64,000 nt of DNA from Streptomyces sp. PsTaAH-137. Lineage in GTDB: Bacteria; Actinomycetota; Actinomycetes; Streptomycetales; Streptomycetaceae. The translations under genes were made by a program, and so were the position numbers. Below the pieces are notes generated by a model. That model ran no database searches and was not told where the DNA came from. It was given only the letters and a program-made list of their open reading frames with translations. The first letter of the stretch is position 1, and every line of letters starts with the position of its first letter. Location: NCBI RefSeq assembly GCF_003259365.1, contig NZ_QLLY01000005.1, positions 1-64,000 on the forward strand. Reading direction: 5' to 3'. Shown here in pieces: positions 51,555-59,380 of the stretch.

Positions 51555-53123
51555 TCAGCCGGTCCCTGGGGCCTCGCTCCCGCCGTGCTCCGCTTCGGCC
51601 GTGAGACGTTCCGCGGCCTTGGTGATGTTGTACGTCATGCCCCCGAAGACGATGGCGTGGAAGGGGGCCACACTCCACCAGTACGCCTGTCCGCCCAGGC
51701 CGTGCGGATGGAACAGCGCGCGCTGGAGCAGCACCGTCCGCCCCTCGCGGTCGTGGCCGACGCGGAACTCCAGCCAGGCCAGTCCCGGCAGCAGCATCTC
51801 GGCGCGCAGCCGCAGGCTCGTGCCGCGCTGGATCTCCTCCACCCGCCAGAAGTCGACGACGTCACCGAGGCGCAGCCGGGTGGCGTCCCGGCGTCCCCGG
51901 CGCAGTCCCACACCGCCCACCAGCCGGTCGATCCAGCCGCGCACGGACCAGCCGAGGCCGAAGGAGTACCAGCCGTGCTCGCCTCCGATGCCCTCGATCA
52001 CCGTCCACAGCGCCTCCGGGGTCGCTTCGGTGCGGCGGGCCCTGCGGTCGGTGTAGAGGCTGCCGCCGGCCCAGTCGGGGTCGGTGGGCAGCGGATCGCT
52101 CGGCACCCCGGGCACGGCCGCGGCGGACCAGTGCGTGCTGACCTGGGCCTCCTTCACCTGGCGCAGCGCGAGCCGCAGCGCCTCGTCGAAGGGGATCGGG
52201 GTGCCGGGCGGATCGGGCACGTACCGCGCGATGTCGTGCTCCCCGCAGACGACCTCGTGCCGCAGTGACTCGGCGAGCGGCCGCGCGATGCCCCGCGGGA
52301 CCGGGGTGATCAGGCCGATCCAGTGGCTCGACAGGCCGGGGGTGAGCATCGGCACCGAGAGGATCATGCGGTGGGGCAGGTCCGCCACGCGCGCGTACCG
52401 CTGCATCATGTCGCGGTAGTTCATGACCTCGGGTCCGCCGACGTCGAACACCCGGGACACGTCGGCGGGCAGGTCCGCGCAGCCGACGAGGTAGCGCAGC
52501 ACGTCGGCGACCGCGATCGGCTGGATGCGGGTGCGCACCCAGCGGGGGGTGACCATGACGGGCAGGCGTTCGGTGAGGTAGCGCAGCATCTCGAACGACG
52601 CGGAGCCCGAGCCGATGATGACGGCGGCGCGGAGCACGGCGGTGGGCACCCCGGAGCTCAGCAGGATGCGGCCGACCTCGCTGCGGGAGCGCAGGTGGGG
52701 CGAGAGTTCGGGCTCGGGGACGTCGCTGGGCGTCAGGCCGCCCAGGTAGACGATCCGGCCGACGCCCTGCTCCGCGGCGGCGTCGGCGAAGATGTGCGCG
52801 GCGCGTCGGTCGGTCTCCTCGAAGTCGTCGCCGCTGCCCATGCCGTGCACGAGGTAGTAGGCGATCTCGACGCCCTCCAGGGCGGCGGTCACGGACGGCG
52901 GGTCCAGGACGTCACCGCGGACGATCTCGACCTGGCCGGCCCAGTCGAAGTCGCGCAGCTTCTCCGGCGTCCGTGCCAGACACCGGACGCGGAAGCCCTT
53001 CGCCAGCAGTTCCGGGACGAGTCGGCCGCCCACATAGCCGCTCGCGCCGGTCACGAGGCAGAGCCGCCCGCCGCCCACCGGAGACTGTTCGGGCGCTGAC
53101 CGTTCATCGGGGGAAGAACTCAT
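51555..53123 (-). CDS. SDR/NAD(P)-binding protein with C-terminal DUF2867
   Basis: A 522-residue fusion: an atypical SDR domain (TGASGYVGGRL at 25-35, NmrA/complex-I-subunit-like; YYLVHGM, RSRSEV) of about 320 residues, followed by DUF2867, a START-like domain (about 350-500) that could bind a lipid. This pairing occurs with DUF1365-cyclopropane synthase-photolyase clusters in other bacteria. ATG at 53123 has no ribosome site, so it may be leaderless. Probably part of the light/lipid module, with unknown chemistry. Confidence 0.85.
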   Translation of the reverse strand: MSSSPDERSAPEQSPVGGGRLCLVTGASGYVGGRLVPELLAKGFRVRCLARTPEKLRDFDWAGQVEIVRGDVLDPPSVTAALEGVEIAYYLVHGMGSGDDFEETDRRAAHIFADAAAEQGVGRIVYLGGLTPSDVPEPELSPHLRSRSEVGRILLSSGVPTAVLRAAVIIGSGSASFEMLRYLTERLPVMVTPRWVRTRIQPIAVADVLRYLVGCADLPADVSRVFDVGGPEVMNYRDMMQRYARVADLPHRMILSVPMLTPGLSSHWIGLITPVPRGIARPLAESLRHEVVCGEHDIARYVPDPPGTPIPFDEALRLALRQVKEAQVSTHWSAAAVPGVPSDPLPTDPDWAGGSLYTDRRARRTEATPEALWTVIEGIGGEHGWYSFGLGWSVRGWIDRLVGGVGLRRGRRDATRLRLGDVVDFWRVEEIQRGTSLRLRAEMLLPGLAWLEFRVGHDREGRTVLLQRALFHPHGLGGQAYWWSVAPFHAIVFGGMTYNITKAAERLTAEAEHGGSEAPGTG

Positions 53124-53388
53124 GATCGGACACGTACCCCGCACAGCGGCGGGCGTGCGCCGCTATCCGGGTACGCCGACCTTCGGGGGCCGGACGGCGC
53201 CCACAATCGACGGGACGGCCACTGGTCCGGTTCGGGAGGCTGATGCCCGGCTTCGGGGTCCCGTTGTCGTGGCCGCGCTCCGGGACAGGCCGCTTGACCT
53301 GCGGCGATCGGCTCCGGGCGGCCGTTGTCAGTGGTGGGGTGCAGACTGGCGGACACCTGGAGACAACGGCGTTTCGGAGGTGTTCGGC

Positions 53389-54492
53389 ATGACTGACGTG
53401 CTGCTCGCTGTGGGGACACGCAAGGGGCTTTTCCTGGGGCGGTCGAGCGGGCCGGCCGGGGCGTCCCGCGCGTCCTGGACGTTCGACGAGAGCCCGTATT
53501 TCAACGCGCAGGCGGTGTACTCCGTCGCCATCGACGCCAGGGGCCCGACACCGAGGCTCCTCGCGGGCGGGGACAGTGCGCACTGGGGGCCGTCCGTGTT
53601 CCACTCCGACGACCTCGGCAGGACCTGGACCGAGCCGTCCGCGCCGGCGGTCAAGTTCCCGCAGGACACCGGGACTTCGCTGGAGCGGGTGTGGCAGCTG
53701 CACCCGGCGGCGGCCGAGCCGGACGTGGTGTACGCGGGCACCGAACCGGCCGCGCTGTACCGGTCGGAGGACCGCGGCACCACGTTCGAGCTGTGCCGCC
53801 CGCTGTGGGAGCACCCGACGCGGGGCCGGTGGGTGCCGGGAGGAGGCGGCGAGGGGCTGCACACCGTGCTGACCGACGCCCGTGACCCGCGGGCGCTGAC
53901 GGTGGCGGTGTCCACGGCCGGGGTGTTCCGCTCGGCGGACGGCGGCGGCAGCTGGGAGCCGGCGAACTCGGGGGTGTCCGCCGTGTTCCTGCCGGACCCG
54001 AACCCGGAGTTCGGGCAGTGCGTGCACAAGGTGGCGCGGGACGCCGCCGACCCGGACCGGCTGTATCTGCAGAACCACTGGGGCGTGTACCGCAGCGACG
54101 ACGCGGGCGGTCACTGGACGGACATCGGGGACGGCCTGCCGTCGACGTTCGGGTTCGCCATGGCCGCCCACCCGCACCGCGCCGACACCGCCTACACCTT
54201 CCCGATCACCGCGGACGCGGACCGGGTCCCCGCCGACCGCCGCTGCCGCGTCTTCCGCACCCAGGACGCCGGCAAGAGCTGGGAGCCGCTGACCCGGGGG
54301 CTGCCGACGGGCGACCACTACGGCGTGGTGCTCCGGGATGCGCTGTGCACGGACGACGCGGACCCGGCGGGCGTCTACTTCGGAAACCGGAACGGGGAGG
54401 TGTACGCCTCCGCCGACGACGGCGACAGCTGGCGGCAGCTGACCTCTCATCTGCCGGACGTGCTGTGCGTGCGGGCGGCGGTGGTGGGCTGA
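53389..54492 (+). CDS. Asp-box (BNR) repeat beta-propeller protein
   Basis: A 367-residue cytoplasmic protein with six Asp-box repeats of the S-x-D-x-G-x-x-W type: FHSDDLGRTW, YRSEDRGTTF, FRSADGGGSW, YRSDDAGGHW, FRTQDAGKSW and YASADDGDSW. This gives a sialidase-like or VPS10/photosystem-assembly-like propeller. No signal peptide is present, so exo-sialidase activity is unlikely despite frequent annotation. ATG at 53389 has GGAGG eight bases upstream. Function unknown. Confidence 0.85.
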   Translation: MTDVLLAVGTRKGLFLGRSSGPAGASRASWTFDESPYFNAQAVYSVAIDARGPTPRLLAGGDSAHWGPSVFHSDDLGRTWTEPSAPAVKFPQDTGTSLERVWQLHPAAAEPDVVYAGTEPAALYRSEDRGTTFELCRPLWEHPTRGRWVPGGGGEGLHTVLTDARDPRALTVAVSTAGVFRSADGGGSWEPANSGVSAVFLPDPNPEFGQCVHKVARDAADPDRLYLQNHWGVYRSDDAGGHWTDIGDGLPSTFGFAMAAHPHRADTAYTFPITADADRVPADRRCRVFRTQDAGKSWEPLTRGLPTGDHYGVVLRDALCTDDADPAGVYFGNRNGEVYASADDGDSWRQLTSHLPDVLCVRAAVVG

Positions 54493-54516
54493 TCGCGGGG
54501 GGGGCGCCCCCGGTGG

Positions 54517-55194
54517 TCACGGCAGGCGCCAGTCCACCGGTTCCATGCCGTGGCTCTGGAGCAGTTCGTTGGCCCGGCTGAAGGGGCGTGAGCCGAAGAA
54601 GCCGCGGTCCGCCGACATCGGGGACGGGTGCGCCGACTCGATCGCCGGGAGATCGCCGAGCAGCGGGCGGAGGTTGCGCGCGTCGCGGCCCCACAGGATC
54701 GACACCATCGGCTTGTCACGGGCCACCAGAGCGCGGATCGCCTGCTCGGTGACCTCCTCCCAGCCCTTGCCGCGGTGGGCGGCGGGCTTTCCGGGGGCCG
54801 TGGTGAGCGCGCGGTTCAGCAGCAGGACGCCCTGGCGCGTCCACGGCGTCAGGTCGCCGTTGGACGGGCGGGGCAGGCCCAGGTCGGAGTGCATCTCGCG
54901 GAAGATGTTCTCCAGACTGCCCGGCAGCCTGCGCACCTCGGGCGCCACGGCGAAGCTCAGCCCGATGGCCATCCCCGGTGTGGGGTAGGGGTCCTGACCG
55001 ACGATCAGGACCCGGACGTCGTCCAGGGGTTGCTGGAACGCGCGCAGGACGTTCGGACCGGCGGGGAGGTACGTCCGGCCCGCCGCGATCTCGGCCCGGA
55101 GGAACTCCCCCATCGCCGTGATGCGTCCGGCCACGGGCTCGAGGGCCTGCGCCCAGCCGGTTTCGACAAGTTCATGCAACGGTCGTGGTGCCAC
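54517..55194 (-). CDS. ung: Uracil-DNA glycosylase, family 1
   Basis: A 225-residue enzyme that removes uracil from DNA. The catalytic motif is GQDPYP (66-71, Asp68), with Pro in place of the usual His as in many actinobacteria, and the minor-groove loop is [18 protein letters not shown] at 55194 lies eight bases after a TAGGGT -10 (55203-55208, minus strand), so it is probably leaderless. It converges on the Asp-box gene. Confidence 0.95.
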   Translation of the reverse strand: MAPRPLHELVETGWAQALEPVAGRITAMGEFLRAEIAAGRTYLPAGPNVLRAFQQPLDDVRVLIVGQDPYPTPGMAIGLSFAVAPEVRRLPGSLENIFREMHSDLGLPRPSNGDLTPWTRQGVLLLNRALTTAPGKPAAHRGKGWEEVTEQAIRALVARDKPMVSILWGRDARNLRPLLGDLPAIESAHPSPMSADRGFFGSRPFSRANELLQSHGMEPVDWRLP

Positions 55195-55409
55195 AGTCCG
55201 TCACCCTACTGGTCCACACGGACAGCCACGGCGCTCGGGGGCCATGGGTGTACGACCCCGCCACAGGGGCGAGCGGCCTCGGCGCTACCCTTCCTCGTGT
55301 CCGAGGTCACCGAGCCGGTCCCGCACCTCACGCGGCCGGCCCTCACGAAGGCGGGGAGCCCGTTGCGTCCGGCGATCAAGCCACTCCGCCCCAGCGGCCG
55401 GAGGCTGCC

Positions 55410-56369
55410 GTGAGCGGCGCCCTCGTACTCGGCGTCGACTCGGGCGGTTCGGGGCTGCGGGTCGCGCTCGCCCGCGCCGACCGCACGGCCGAGGCCGCCA
55501 CGGCCGTGTCCCGTACGCCGGTACGCACCTCCGCGGCCGGGATCGACGCGGCCGACATGATGGACCAACTCCTGCCGTTGGTCCGGTCGTTGCTCCCCGA
55601 ACCGGGCACCCCGGTGGACGCGGTGGCCGTGGGCGCCGCCGGGATGGCGACGCTCGGCGACGATCTGCGGGCCGCGCTGCCGGACGCGATGAAGCGTGAA
55701 CTGGGCGTCGGCCGGATCGCGTTGGCCGGCGACGCCGTGACCGCGTATGCGGGAGCGCTCGGCCAGCGGCCCGGGGCGGTCGTCGCCGCGGGCACCGGCA
55801 TGATCGCGCTCGGCAGCGATCTCACCGGCTGGCGTCGGGCCGACGGCTGGGGGCATCTGCTCGGCGACTGCGGCGGCGGCGCCTGGATCGGCGCGGCCGG
55901 GCTCGACGCGGCGCTGCGGGCGTTCGACGGCCGGCGCGGCGGCAGCGCCGCGCTGCTCGCGCTCGCCGAGGAGCGGTTCGGGCCGGCCGGCGAGCTGCCC
56001 GGCCGGATCTATCCGCGGACGGACCGGGCGGCGGCACTGGCCTCCTTCGCGCCCGACGTGGCGCGGTGCGCGACGGACGGCGACCCGGTCGCCGTCGACG
56101 TGCTGCGCCGGGCGGCCCGGCACATCGCCGAGTCGGCGGCCGCGGTGTGCCCGGCGGACGGCGGGGACGTCGCCCTCACCGGGGGTCTGTTCAGGATGGG
56201 CGAGCCGCTGCTCGCCCCGCTGCGCGCCGAGATCGCGGAGCAACTGCCCGGGGCCACCCTGGCGTCCGCCGCCGGTGACCCGCTGCACGGCTCCCTGGTG
56301 ATCGCCGCGGCCCTCGCCACGGACGGGCTGCGACTGCCTCGCGACGGCCGACTGCTGGCGGTGGTCTAG
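55410..56369 (+). CDS. N-acetylglucosamine kinase-like protein (BadF/BadG ATPase family)
   Basis: A 319-residue sugar kinase-type ATPase. Phosphate 1 motif LGVDSGGSGLRVA (7-19), the AGTGMIALG segment near 130, and the second phosphate motif DVALTGGLFRMG. The family covers eukaryotic-type N-acetylglucosamine kinases and 2-hydroxyacyl-CoA dehydratase activators. No dehydratase gene is adjacent, so the sugar kinase role is favoured. GTG 55410 has GGAGG six bases upstream; the upstream open frame is not convincing. Confidence 0.85.
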   Translation: MSGALVLGVDSGGSGLRVALARADRTAEAATAVSRTPVRTSAAGIDAADMMDQLLPLVRSLLPEPGTPVDAVAVGAAGMATLGDDLRAALPDAMKRELGVGRIALAGDAVTAYAGALGQRPGAVVAAGTGMIALGSDLTGWRRADGWGHLLGDCGGGAWIGAAGLDAALRAFDGRRGGSAALLALAEERFGPAGELPGRIYPRTDRAAALASFAPDVARCATDGDPVAVDVLRRAARHIAESAAAVCPADGGDVALTGGLFRMGEPLLAPLRAEIAEQLPGATLASAAGDPLHGSLVIAAALATDGLRLPRDGRLLAVV

Positions 56370-56396
56370 AGGGCCGCGGGGGGTGTCGAAGTCGCC

Positions 56397-56417
56397 CGGG
56401 GTTGACGGTGAACCCCG
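56397..56417 (+). terminator. Short terminator-like hairpin
   Basis: CGGGGTT and AACCCCG form a 7-bp stem with a GACGGTG loop, 28 bases after the kinase stop codon. Confidence 0.35.
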
Positions 56418-56529
56418 TGGACCAGGGCACTTGAACCATCAGCAACCGCCCATCCGTAACTGAACGGACAATCAAGGACGGATACCGCTCAGCTGGGCCC
56501 TGACCGAACATCGGGGCCTGTCGAGCCAG

Positions 56530-56535
56530 TAGCAT
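56530..56535 (+). promoter_or_regulatory. Leaderless -10 (TAGCAT) of the CbiX-like gene
   Basis: TAGCAT ends eight bases before ATG 56544, and no ribosome site is present. Confidence 0.4.
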
Positions 56536-56543
56536 GCGGCGCC

Positions 56544-57482
56544 ATGAGCTCCCCCCAAGGGCCTGCTTCCGGCCTGCCTGTACGAATGCCGCGACCCCGA
56601 CAGCCCGGACGGCACCGCCGCCCGGAACCCGTGGCCGCCCCCGAGGGCGCACCGTCCCTCGTTCTCGCGGTGCCGGGCACGCCCAGCGCCGCGACGCGCA
56701 TGCTCGCCGACGAGGTCGTGAGCATCGCCCGCTCCGAGCTGCCCGGCCTGGACGCGCGGGTCGCTTTCGTGGAGGGTGAAGTCACCGACTTCCCGGTCTC
56801 CGCCGAGTTCCCCTCCCTCGCGTCCGTGCTCGCGCACGCCGCGAAGGAGCGCAGCAGCCGTTACGAGCAGGCGCTCGCCGCCGGGGCCGAGGGCATCAAG
56901 GAGCCCGAGGGCCCCGTCGCCGTCGTCGTGCCGCTGCTCGCCGGGCCGGACAACGCGCAGGTCCGGCAGATCCGCCAGGGCATCGCCGACAGCCGGGTCG
57001 CCGCCGAGCTGACCGATGTGCTGGGCCCGCACCCGCTGCTCGCCGAGGGGCTGCACGTGCGGCTGTCGGAGGCCGGGCTCGCCCGCGCCGACCGTGCCCG
57101 GCTGTTCACCGTGGCCACGGCCGCCGACGGGATCATCCTCGCGACGGTCGGCGGCGAGGAGGCCGTGCAGGCCGCCGGGATCACCGGCATGCTCCTCGCC
57201 GCGCGGCTCGCCGTGCCGGTGATGGCCGCCGCGCTCGACGCCGAGGGGTCGGTCGCCGCGATCGCCGAGCAGTTGCGCGGGTCCGGGTCGCAGCAGTTGG
57301 CGCTGTCGCCGTATCTGATCGGGCCCGAGCTGGACCCGTCGGTGCTGGAGGCTGCCGCCAAGGATGCCGGGTGTGCTGCCGCGGAGCCGTTGGGGGCGTA
57401 TCCGGCGATGGGGAAGCTGGCGCTGGCCAAGTACACCGCCGCGCTGGGGATCACGCCTCAGCCGGTTGCCTCCGGCGGCTGA
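56544..57482 (+). CDS. CbiX/SirB-like protein lacking catalytic histidines
   Basis: A 312-residue protein with two CbiX-type chelatase halves after a 35-residue proline/arginine-rich leader. Chelatases have AHGSR at the first site; here it is AVPGTPS. At the second site (PLLAGPDNAQVR) the usual His after LLSxGYH is also missing. It is often annotated as sirohydrochlorin chelatase, but without both histidines it is more likely a non-catalytic or differently acting relative. No siroheme or nitrite-reductase genes are adjacent. Confidence 0.75.
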   Translation: MSSPQGPASGLPVRMPRPRQPGRHRRPEPVAAPEGAPSLVLAVPGTPSAATRMLADEVVSIARSELPGLDARVAFVEGEVTDFPVSAEFPSLASVLAHAAKERSSRYEQALAAGAEGIKEPEGPVAVVVPLLAGPDNAQVRQIRQGIADSRVAAELTDVLGPHPLLAEGLHVRLSEAGLARADRARLFTVATAADGIILATVGGEEAVQAAGITGMLLAARLAVPVMAAALDAEGSVAAIAEQLRGSGSQQLALSPYLIGPELDPSVLEAAAKDAGCAAAEPLGAYPAMGKLALAKYTAALGITPQPVASGG

Positions 57483-57496
57483 CCGGAGCTTTCGTG

Positions 57497-57533
57497 CGGG
57501 GCTCGGGCTTGGCTCGGGCCCCGTTTCGTTGTT
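57497..57533 (+). terminator. Rho-independent-like terminator with T-rich tail
   Basis: CGGGGC (57497-57502) pairs with GCCCCG (57528-57533), followed by TTTCGTTGTTT. It lies 15 bases after the CbiX-like gene. Confidence 0.55.
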
Positions 57534-57540
57534 TCGGCTC

Positions 57541-57600
57541 GCCCTTCGGGCTCGATCGTCGCCCTTCGGGCTCGTCCTCAATCGCCGGACGGGCTTCAAG
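57541..57600. repeat. Streptomyces intergenic repeat
   Basis: Tandem GCCCTTCGGGCTCG copies (57541-57554 and 57561-57574) run into TCCTCAATCGCCGGACGGGC, a string widespread between Streptomyces genes. It just precedes the methyltransferase gene. Confidence 0.6.
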
Positions 57601-57621
57601 CACGTCGGTACCGTCGTGGAC

Positions 57622-58290
57622 ATGACCCATGACGACTCAGCGCTCATGGCAGAGCAAATGGCCTACTACCGTGCCCGCGCACCCGAGTACGACATTCCGT
57701 ACGCGACCCGGGCCGACCTTCGGGAGTTACTGGCCGGGATCGACGGGTTGCCCATTCGAGGGGAGGTGCTGGAGCTGGCCTGCGGGACCGGGCAGTGGAC
57801 CGCGCTGCTCGCCGAGCGGGCCGTGTCCGTCACGGCTGTCGACGCGTCGGCGGAGACGCTGGCCATCGCCCGGGAGCGGGTCGGCGGGGCCGGCGTGGAG
57901 TTCGTGCAGGCCGATCTGTTCGCGTGGGAGCCGCCGCGGCGCTACGACACCGTTTTCTTCGGGTTCTGGCTGTCCCATGTGCTTCCCGAGCGGTTCCCGG
58001 AGTTCTGGCGGTCCGTCGGGGAGTCGCTCGCGCCCGGCGGGCGGGTCGTCTTCGTCGACGACGCGCCGTCCGAGGCGGCGCACGAGGAGTTCGTGGCCGA
58101 CGGGTCCGGGCACGCGGCCCTGCGGCGGCTGCGGGACGGCAGCGCGTACCGCATCGTGAAGGTGTTCCGCGGGCCCGGGGAGCTGACCGACCAACTCGCC
58201 GCGCTCGGCTGGTCCGTCGAGGTCCGGCCCGCCGCGGGGAGCTTCCTCACGGGCGTCGCCGAGCCGCCGGACGCGCGGGACAGGCCCTAG
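57622..58290 (+). CDS. Class I SAM-dependent methyltransferase
   Basis: A 222-residue small-molecule methyltransferase of the ubiE/type 11-12 kind. SAM motif I VLELACGTGQW (49-59), acidic residue in VTAVDAS, and post-motif FGFWLSHVLPERF. The acceptor is unknown. ATG at 57622 comes soon after a TACCGT -10-like hexamer, so a short or absent leader is likely. Its stop overlaps the convergent lactonase stop by four bases. Confidence 0.88.
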   Translation: MTHDDSALMAEQMAYYRARAPEYDIPYATRADLRELLAGIDGLPIRGEVLELACGTGQWTALLAERAVSVTAVDASAETLAIARERVGGAGVEFVQADLFAWEPPRRYDTVFFGFWLSHVLPERFPEFWRSVGESLAPGGRVVFVDDAPSEAAHEEFVADGSGHAALRRLRDGSAYRIVKVFRGPGELTDQLAALGWSVEVRPAAGSFLTGVAEPPDARDRP

Positions 58291-59324
58291 CCGAACACCA
58301 CGCACGACGCGGCCTGCACCCGCACCGAGCCGCCGCGTACCGGCACGCCCGTCTCCGGGGCCACGGTGAACCAGGTGACGTCGCCGGAGCGTTCGTTGGC
58401 CGCGTAGAGGAAGCGGCCCGAGGGATCGATGGCGAGGTCGCGGGGCCAGTGGCCGCCGCTGGGAACCGTGGTGAGGAGCGTGGCGCTCTCGCCCGTCGCG
58501 TCCAGCGAGAAGACCGAGATGACGTCCTCGCCTCGCGTCGCCGTCCACAGGAAGCGGCCGTCGGGGGCCACGACGACCTCGGACGGGTAGGCATCCCCGT
58601 TGGTGTTGTCGCCGGGCAGGACGAGCAGTTCGGTGAGCGGCTTGAGGGAGCCGTCGGCGGCGTCCCAGCGGCAGACGGTGAGGGTGGGCGTGAGTTCGTT
58701 GAGCACGTACACGTACGCGCCGGAGGGGTGGAAGGCGAGGTGGCGGGGGCCCGAGCCGGGGCGCAGGGCCGTCTCGTGGTGGAGGGTGAGCCGGCCGTCG
58801 GTGAGCGCGCAGACGCGGACCGAGTCGGTGCCGAGGTCGACGCTGACGGCCCAGCGGCCGCTGGGGTCGGGCAGGACCTGGTGGGCGTGCGGGGCCTGCT
58901 GGCGCTGCGGGTGCGGGCCGGAACCGGTGTGGCGCAGCACGTCGCGCCCGGCCGCGTCCGGGATGCCGTCGGCGCGCAGCGGGAGCGAGGTCACGCTGCC
59001 GGAGTTGTAGTTGGCGGTGAGGACCCGGCCGTCGCGGACGGCGAGGTGGGTGGGGCCCGCGCCGTCCACCGGGACGGGCGGCGCGGCGAGCCGCACCGGG
59101 GTGGTGTCCGTGCGGAAGGCGGCGACGGCGCCCTCGTTGGTCTCGCTCACCGCGTACAGGAGACCGTCGGCGAGGGCGAGGTAGGAGGGGTCGGGCAGGG
59201 CGTCGGTGGCGTCGAGGACGGTCAGGGAGCCGTCCCTGGTGTTCAGCTCCGCCGTGACGATGCCGGGGCCGCCGGCCGCCGTGAACGACCCGATGTACGC
59301 CCGTGCTGCCTGACTGCCGCTCAC
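58287..59324 (-). CDS. Lactonase family protein (6-phosphogluconolactonase-like propeller)
   Basis: A 345-residue seven-bladed beta-propeller of the YbhE/Pgl lactonase family. Visible are AYIGSFTAAGGPGI at the N terminus, PHAHQVLPDPSGRW (catalytic His region) and LPGDNTNGDAYPSEVVVAPDGRFL in its parts, plus GHWPRDLAIDPSGRFLYAANE. It may hydrolyse 6-phosphogluconolactone or another lactone. GTG 59324 has AAAGGGG upstream. The long open frame that continues upstream on this strand is an artefact of high GC. Confidence 0.88.
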   Translation of the reverse strand: MSGSQAARAYIGSFTAAGGPGIVTAELNTRDGSLTVLDATDALPDPSYLALADGLLYAVSETNEGAVAAFRTDTTPVRLAAPPVPVDGAGPTHLAVRDGRVLTANYNSGSVTSLPLRADGIPDAAGRDVLRHTGSGPHPQRQQAPHAHQVLPDPSGRWAVSVDLGTDSVRVCALTDGRLTLHHETALRPGSGPRHLAFHPSGAYVYVLNELTPTLTVCRWDAADGSLKPLTELLVLPGDNTNGDAYPSEVVVAPDGRFLWTATRGEDVISVFSLDATGESATLLTTVPSGGHWPRDLAIDPSGRFLYAANERSGDVTWFTVAPETGVPVRGGSVRVQAASCVVFG

Positions 59325-59380
59325 TGCTTCCCCTTTCGGCCGCGGGCCCGGTGCCCGTGCGGCCGACGGTAGCAGTCGGT

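Noticed and set aside
54490..54515. GGGGGGGCGCCCCC run between the convergent Asp-box and ung genes as a terminator
   Set aside because: The stem is only five or six pairs with a minimal loop and no tail. It could equally be a GC-rich junction.
57541..57600. Small RNA or riboswitch before the methyltransferase gene
   Set aside because: The sequence matches a dispersed intergenic repeat and no conserved aptamer-like pairing is visible.
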